A stretch of 29,028 nucleotides of DNA from JBKECO01 sp047974745 (GTDB taxonomy: Bacteria > Bacillota > Clostridia > Lachnospirales > Lachnospiraceae): contig JBKECO010000033.1 in NCBI GenBank assembly GCA_047974745.1, forward strand, positions 1 to 29,028, given 5' to 3'. Position 1 is the first letter of the stretch; the number at the start of each line of letters is the position of its first letter. Below are positions 25,083-29,028 of the stretch, piece by piece. The notes below the pieces were generated by a model. The model was not told the DNA's origin. It worked only from the letters and a program-made list of their open reading frames with translations, and did no database searches. Position numbers and translations under genes: made by a program.

Positions 25083-25646
25083 ATTGAGACGAAAATGCCA
25101 TGCAATTATTTTTGATTTAGATGGGGTACTTGTCCATACTGATCAATTTCATTTTAAGGCGTGGAAATCATTTTGGAGAAATACTCAGGCAATAAACTTA
25201 CTACTGCTGAGAAAGCAGTTTTAGCCGAAAAGAAAAATAGGGTATACAAGGAACTGCTTTTGAAAATGACTCCTGCTGATGTTACATCTGAAGTCAGGGA
25301 TACGTTGACTGCGATCAAGGCAAGAGGGTATAAGGTTGCAGTTGGATCATCCAGTAAGAATTCAAAACTTATTTTAAATCAGGTTAAGATGCTGGATGCT
25401 TTTGATGCAATCTCTGATGGAAATAATATAAAAAAATCCAAGCCAGATCCAGAAGTTTTTTTAAAGGCAGCCGAATATCTTGAAATTGAGCCAAAGAATT
25501 GTTTGATCGTAGAGGATGCAGATGCAGGAATCGAAGCAGGGATTGCAGCTCAAATGAAAACAGCAGCAATAGGACCAGCAATACATTTAAAGAAAGCAGA
25601 TTATGATTTGAAGAGCTTTGGAGATTTATTAAATATTCTTGATTAA
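25075..25646 (+). pseudogene. Beta-phosphoglucomutase-like HAD phosphatase with a cap-domain deletion
   Basis: The ATG at 25075 overlaps the GH20 stop. The start reads CHAIIFDLDGVLVHTDQFH (HAD motif I, DxDG), then FKAWK, after which the frame stops at 25220. Another frame picks up EIILEKYSGNKL and runs through VAVGSSSKNS (motif II), KSKPDPEVFLKAAE (motif III) and CLIVEDADAGIEA (motif IV) to 25646. Family members have about 30-40 residues of cap domain between AWK and LEIILEKY, including a conserved RLRGVSR loop, and these are missing. The family interconverts sugar 1- and 6-phosphates. The deletion removes substrate-binding residues as well as the frame, so the product is inactive. Confidence 0.8.
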
Positions 25647-25676
25647 TAGGAAGCTTCTTAATAGAGAGGGAGAAAG

Positions 25677-27434
25677 ATGACAATTAAGTTAAAAGAAAAA
25701 CCATTTAATTTAGGTGATGAACAAATAGAGTGGGTGGAGAATACGTTTGCTGGTATGACATTAGATGAAAAAGTAGGTCAGCTTTTCTGCCCAAGTATTT
25801 CAATGTTTAATAAGAAGACGGTGCGTCACTACACGCAGGATTTAAAAATTGGAAGTTTAATGATACGCCCGTTTCCTGTTAAGGGGCTTCAGGCGAAAAT
25901 TAGACATCTACAGACTTCAAGTAAGTATCCTGTACTGATTTCTGCGAATTTGGAAAATGGAGGTTCTGGTGCCGTTAGTGAGGGAACCTTATTTTCTATG
26001 CCAATGGGGTGCACTGCGACAAATGATATTGAAACTGGGTATCGGCTTGGAAAAGTCAGCTGTCAGGAAGCGGCTTCTGTTGGGGTGAATTGGGGGTATG
26101 CTCCCATTGTGGATATTGATAAAAACTTTCGGAATCCGATTACCAACATTAGAGCATTCAGTGATGATCCGGACAAAGTTATTGAAATGGCAAGAGCATA
26201 CATTAAAGGTGCCAGTGAAGAGGGAGTAGTGCCAACCATAAAACATTTTCCGGGAGATGGATGTGATGAAAGAGATCAGCATTTGCTGATTTCTGTCAAT
26301 GATCTATCTTACGAAGAGTGGATGAAGTCTTATGGTAAAGTGTATCGGACGCTAATTGATGAAGGAGCCCAAACGGTTATGGTTGGGCATATTGCTCAGC
26401 CAGAAATGGCAATCGCAATGGAGGAAGATATTTCTAAAGAGGAGTCATTTTTGCCTGCATCACAATCTAAACCGCTATTGACAGGTTTATTGAGAGGGCG
26501 TTTAGGCTTCAATGGGGTGGTAGTAACAGACTCAACGCTGATGGTTGGCTATATGCAGTCAATGCCAAGAAGGCAAGCAGTTCCGCGTTCGATTGAGTGT
26601 GGCGCTGACATGATATTGTTTAACCGAAATATTGATGAAGATTTTAATTATATGAAGCGAGGGATTCAAGAAGGCCTTGTCTCTATGGAAAGAGTGGATG
26701 AGGCAGTCATTAGAATCCTGGCTTTGAAGGCATCAATGAACCTACATATCAAGCATCAGGAAGGCAGTATAGTACCAAGTGCAGATCCGTTTCATATTAT
26801 CAATAAACCTCAGACAAAAGAGTGGACAAAAGAATGCGCTGATAAAGCGGTGACTTTGGTGAAGGACAACCGACATATCTTGCCTTTAGACCCGGTTAAA
26901 ACAAAGCGTATTTATTTAAATGTTATTGAAAACTATGTATCAAATAATTCTGCATTTGCTAGATCAATTAAAAAACGATTGGAAGCTGAAGGATTCCACG
27001 TTACGCTTAGAAAACGGAAGATGGAGATTAATCAGGAGTTGCTGCTGAAAGGTATTCCAACCCCAACGATCTTAAAAGTTATGAAAGAGATTATGGCGAG
27101 TACTGATGAGTTTGTAAGTCAGTATGATATGTGTCTTATTGTCCTCAATATGGAGACTGTATCGAATGCTACAACTGTTAGAGTTAATTGGAAAGTTATG
27201 TCTGGTCTTGGGAACGATATTCCCTGGTATGCAGGTGAGATGCCGTTGGTAGTGGTAAGTACAGCAAATCCATATCACTTGCTGGATATACCGATGGCTC
27301 ATGCTTATATCAATGCGTATACAGGTAATGAGGAGACATTGGATGCCGTGATGGATAAGATGTTGGGAAGAAGTGAGTTTAAAGGAGTTTCTCCAGTTGA
27401 TGCATTTTGTGGTCATGAGGATTGCACATTGTAA
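25677..27434 (+). CDS. Glycoside hydrolase family 3, NagZ-type (beta-N-acetylglucosaminidase or phosphorylase)
   Basis: This 585-residue protein starts after GAGAGGGAG. The barrel carries MTLDEKVGQLFCP, KHFPGDGCDERDQH with the NagZ-type Asp200/His202 pair, and the nucleophile Asp285 in VVVTDSTLM. The Asp-His pair as acid/base separates NagZ-like GH3 from the beta-glucosidase type at 19537. Some relatives are phosphorylases that give sugar 1-phosphate, and a (broken) phosphoglucomutase-like gene lies directly upstream. The region after about 390 is a Rossmann-like second domain (VTLVKDNRHILPL). No signal peptide is seen. Likely substrate: GlcNAc-containing oligosaccharides, alongside the GH20. 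Confidence 0.8.
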   Translation: MTIKLKEKPFNLGDEQIEWVENTFAGMTLDEKVGQLFCPSISMFNKKTVRHYTQDLKIGSLMIRPFPVKGLQAKIRHLQTSSKYPVLISANLENGGSGAVSEGTLFSMPMGCTATNDIETGYRLGKVSCQEAASVGVNWGYAPIVDIDKNFRNPITNIRAFSDDPDKVIEMARAYIKGASEEGVVPTIKHFPGDGCDERDQHLLISVNDLSYEEWMKSYGKVYRTLIDEGAQTVMVGHIAQPEMAIAMEEDISKEESFLPASQSKPLLTGLLRGRLGFNGVVVTDSTLMVGYMQSMPRRQAVPRSIECGADMILFNRNIDEDFNYMKRGIQEGLVSMERVDEAVIRILALKASMNLHIKHQEGSIVPSADPFHIINKPQTKEWTKECADKAVTLVKDNRHILPLDPVKTKRIYLNVIENYVSNNSAFARSIKKRLEAEGFHVTLRKRKMEINQELLLKGIPTPTILKVMKEIMASTDEFVSQYDMCLIVLNMETVSNATTVRVNWKVMSGLGNDIPWYAGEMPLVVVSTANPYHLLDIPMAHAYINAYTGNEETLDAVMDKMLGRSEFKGVSPVDAFCGHEDCTL

Positions 27435-27546
27435 TAATGAGATATAACTGGAATTGAGGTTTTTGCTCAGATATACATGTGAATGTACGTTTAAAACAGA
27501 CATTTATATACAATTATTATTATTATGTTTTTACAACACTGCTAGG

Positions 27547-27572
27547 AAGCCTGATAAGCTCCCTGGCTTTTT
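27547..27572 (+). terminator. Possible intrinsic terminator after the second operon
   Basis: AAGCC (27547-27551) pairs with GGCTT (27565-27569), and T residues run to 27572. The stem is short and an alternative pairing (GGAAGC with GCTCCC) competes. It is the only terminator-like structure between the NagZ-type gene and the sigma-like gene; the rest of 27435-27719 holds nothing I recognise. Confidence 0.4.
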
Positions 27573-27719
27573 ATCTAATATTAGACAATTCTCCTGAAGA
27601 GTATTAAAGCTGTATCTCCTCAGTACCTGTCATCAGCAATATGGGGGAGGGGAGTCAATATAGTTGCAGGAAAAAAGATTTTAAAAATTTACTTATCACT
27701 TCGATTATTTTGAACATTT

Positions 27720-27753
27720 TGCCTGTCCTCGCTATGAAAGGGAGGAACAGGCA
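27720..27753 (+). promoter_or_regulatory. Hairpin in the leader of the sigma-like gene
   Basis: TGCCTGTCCTC (27720-27730) pairs with GAGG-A-ACAGGCA (27742-27753) with one bulged A and an 11-nt loop. It lies 40 bp before the ribosome site of the sigma-like gene. It may be a leader structure of the conjugative element; no T run follows. Confidence 0.4.
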
Positions 27754-27793
27754 TTTCTTACTATGGCATTCATGCAGAGGGGAGGTGATCCCC

Positions 27794-28222
27794 TTGAAAT
27801 TAACTCTACAACAAAAAGAGATTGTGCGGAAGAAATTTTGTACCTATTGCATTAAGGTACTGCATGGTGAAGCACTGAATTATCTGGATGAAATGAAAAG
27901 GCTTCGTGAACGAGAAGTAACCTTTTCAGAACTTATACCGGATGAATGGAATCAGTTGTGTACATATGATGATTTTCTTGAAAAAGAGAGCTTTCAGGTA
28001 CTGGGTATGAATGTTCCGATAAATGATGCTGATATCAGTGCGGCATTGAAGAAATTGCCAGAGAAAAAGCGCAGAATTATTCTCATGCTTTATTTCCTAG
28101 ATATGACCGAAGAGGAAATCGCAGAGTGCCTGCAGCTTGTGCAAAGTACCGTACATTACCATAAAGCTGATTCTCTAAGGCTTTTACGAAAAATTTTGAT
28201 AACTCGTGGTCTTAATTTATAG
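27794..28222 (+). CDS. Sigma-70-like factor of conjugative-transposon type
   Basis: The start is TTG 27794, eight bases after GGAGG (27781-27785); the longer ATG opening at 27641 adds a low-complexity leader without a ribosome site. The 142-residue product starts KLTLQQKEIVRKKFCTY, has an acidic middle with SELIPDEWNQL, then ISAALKKLPEKKRRIILMLYF and DMTEEEIAECLQLVQSTVHYH, a sigma region 4 helix-turn-helix. Such small factors sit in Tn916/Tn1549-like elements. Region 2 is not obvious, so it may be a regulator and not a true sigma factor. The last eight codons (ITRGLNL and stop) lie in a 44-nt repeat that recurs downstream, so the natural end was probably replaced. Confidence 0.75.
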   Translation: MKLTLQQKEIVRKKFCTYCIKVLHGEALNYLDEMKRLREREVTFSELIPDEWNQLCTYDDFLEKESFQVLGMNVPINDADISAALKKLPEKKRRIILMLYFLDMTEEEIAECLQLVQSTVHYHKADSLRLLRKILITRGLNL

Positions 28223-28311
28223 TACTCATAGTACTTGAACAGGGATATATCTTGTTGGAGTACACTTATAACTCGTGGTCTGTACTCATTGTACTTATAG
28301 TACTCGAACAG
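28199..28311 (+). repeat. Two 44-nt direct repeats with a 69-nt period
   Basis: 28199-28242 and 28268-28311 match at 37 of 44 positions. They begin with the identical ATAACTCGTGGTCT and end with ATAGTACTYGAACAG. Each holds several GTAC palindromes. The first copy overlaps the end of the sigma-like gene; the second ends 40 bp before the recombinase start. Position suggests recombinase binding sites or the terminus of the element carrying the recombinase. Confidence 0.7.
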
Positions 28312-28320
28312 ATGATATGA

Positions 28321-28352
28321 TTGTTCATGCAAAATGAAAGGAGCATGAACAA
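28321..28352 (+). promoter_or_regulatory. Hairpin enclosing the recombinase ribosome site
   Basis: TTGTTCATGC (28321-28330) pairs perfectly with GCATGAACAA (28343-28352) around a 12-nt loop. The AAAGGA of the ribosome site lies in the loop, and the 3' arm covers the last G of GGAG and the A of the start codon. It could hold back translation of the recombinase, for example when the transcript comes from outside the element. Confidence 0.55.
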
Positions 28353-29028
28353 TGAAAGTCATTGAAGTAACAACCACAGACAATAAGACCAGATATTATT
28401 TGGCAGATGAAACAGGAGCACCGGTAGAACCTGTGTTGCAGTATCTAAGATTTAAAGACAATGCAGGATATGCAAGAAATACTTTGAGAATGCACTGTAT
28501 CCATCTGAAACATTATTTTTCTTTCTTAAAGGAAGGCAACAAGGATTATGAACATGCAACGGTAGATGACCTTGCAAGATTTATAGGATGGTTGAAAAAT
28601 CCTGATATTGGGAAAAGAATCATTCCACTCCGACTGGAGCCGATGCATAAGGCACAGACAATCAATGCGAATGTAGATACAGTAATCGCTTTCTATGATT
28701 ATCTGCTGATGCATGAAGGTATGGAGAACCATCTGTCAGAAAAGTTAGTAAAGTTTATTCAGAAACCAACCAGAAACTATAGAAGCTTTCTTCACGGAAT
28801 TGCACCATCAAAACCAGTAAAGACACATGTATTGAAGATGCCAGTGCCCAAGCAGGTGATAAAAACAATCTCAAAAAAGGATGCAGAAACACTTCTTAAA
28901 GCGTGTACAAATGTCAGAGACTATTTTCTGCTGTATCTTCTTTTTGAAACAGGCATGAAGATAGGAGAAGCACTCTCCCTCTGGCTTGAAGACTTTGATA
29001 TATCGGACTGCATGATTCAAATCAGAGA
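28352..29028 (+). CDS. Tyrosine recombinase, Tn554 TnpA / RitA type, runs off the right edge
   Basis: The frame opens at ATG 28352, eight bases after GGAG, and gives 225 residues before the window ends. It starts MKVIEVTTTDNKTRYYLADE, has a core-binding domain (about 30-140, RFKDNAGYARNTLRMHCIHL, and IGWLKNP) and reaches the catalytic domain with TISKKDAETLLKACTNVRDYF. This opening resembles the first recombinase of three-gene Tn554/RIT elements. In box I the expected T-G-x-R-x-G-E reads TGMKIGEALSL: residue 203 is Lys where the first catalytic Arg should be. Box II and the tyrosine are beyond the edge. If the substitution is real, strand cleavage should be impaired. Confidence 0.8.
   Translation, partial: MKVIEVTTTDNKTRYYLADETGAPVEPVLQYLRFKDNAGYARNTLRMHCIHLKHYFSFLKEGNKDYEHATVDDLARFIGWLKNPDIGKRIIPLRLEPMHKAQTINANVDTVIAFYDYLLMHEGMENHLSEKLVKFIQKPTRNYRSFLHGIAPSKPVKTHVLKMPVPKQVIKTISKKDAETLLKACTNVRDYFLLYLLFETGMKIGEALSLWLEDFDISDCMIQIR

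Noticed and set aside
27641..27793. Long N-terminal extension of the sigma-like factor
   Set aside because: It runs through a hairpin and has no ribosome site, while TTG 27794 has a strong one at correct spacing and fits the family start.
28199..28311. CRISPR-like repeats
   Set aside because: Only two imperfect copies, with a 25-nt spacer and no cas genes; the location before a recombinase fits an element end.

Overview
The window looks like Bacillota, most likely a gut Lachnospiraceae genome. The evidence is AT-rich coding sequence, strong GGAGG ribosome sites, LplB/YtcP-type sugar ABC genes, intracellular glycosidases and clostridial conjugative-element debris. No rRNA, tRNA or CRISPR array was recognised. 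All calls were read directly from translations; no database search was run.

Positions 1-4.4 kb are a scrap yard of mobile DNA. It holds the N-terminus of a transposase at the left edge, an AbiE toxin-antitoxin pair whose antitoxin is intact and whose toxin is broken twice, an IS21 IstA fragment, a small conjugative-element membrane protein, the first ~45 codons of a relaxase, a truncated ATPase/DDE transposase pair, and a ~0.6 kb remnant that looks like a recombinase-in-trio (RIT/Tn554-like) element.

Positions 4.2-27.4 kb are a large carbohydrate-utilisation locus. It starts with debris (a possible glycosidase tail, a GH39 xylosidase tail, a dead GPH permease). An intact GH-A clan hydrolase (DUF5060/DUF4038/DUF5605 type) and an alpha/beta-hydrolase esterase follow. 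A reverse-strand AraC regulator comes next. The three-gene ABC importer (two permeases and a lipoprotein; no ATPase) precedes a GH2 enzyme and a strong terminator. A second reverse AraC regulator then faces a second operon: deleted esterase, GH43-like enzyme with a discoidin-like domain, GH3 beta-glucosidase, GPH permease with an amber stop, GH20 hexosaminidase, deleted beta-phosphoglucomutase, and NagZ-type GH3. None of the glycosidases has a visible signal peptide, so the plan is import of oligosaccharides followed by cytoplasmic trimming. The mixture of activities (GH2, GH3, GH20, GH43, esterases) suggests a branched, acetylated or GlcNAc-containing glycan, but the substrate cannot be fixed from sequence.

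The locus is decaying selectively. Both GPH permeases, one esterase and the sugar-phosphate mutase are broken, while the ABC importer, both regulators and the glycosidase catalytic domains stay open. The most interesting pattern is a small helical module that recurs on otherwise unrelated proteins: the C-terminus of the first esterase, the C-terminus of the GH3 (split off by a frameshift) and the N-terminus of the second esterase; the GH20 tail may be a divergent copy.

Positions 27.4-29.0 kb return to mobile-element genes. There is a conjugative-transposon-type sigma-like factor with a TTG start, two 44-nt direct repeats, and the start of a Tn554/RIT-type tyrosine recombinase. That recombinase has lysine where the first catalytic arginine is expected, and its ribosome site lies inside a 10-bp hairpin. 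Conjugative-element pieces on both sides make it plausible that the sugar locus arrived, or was rearranged, as mobile cargo.
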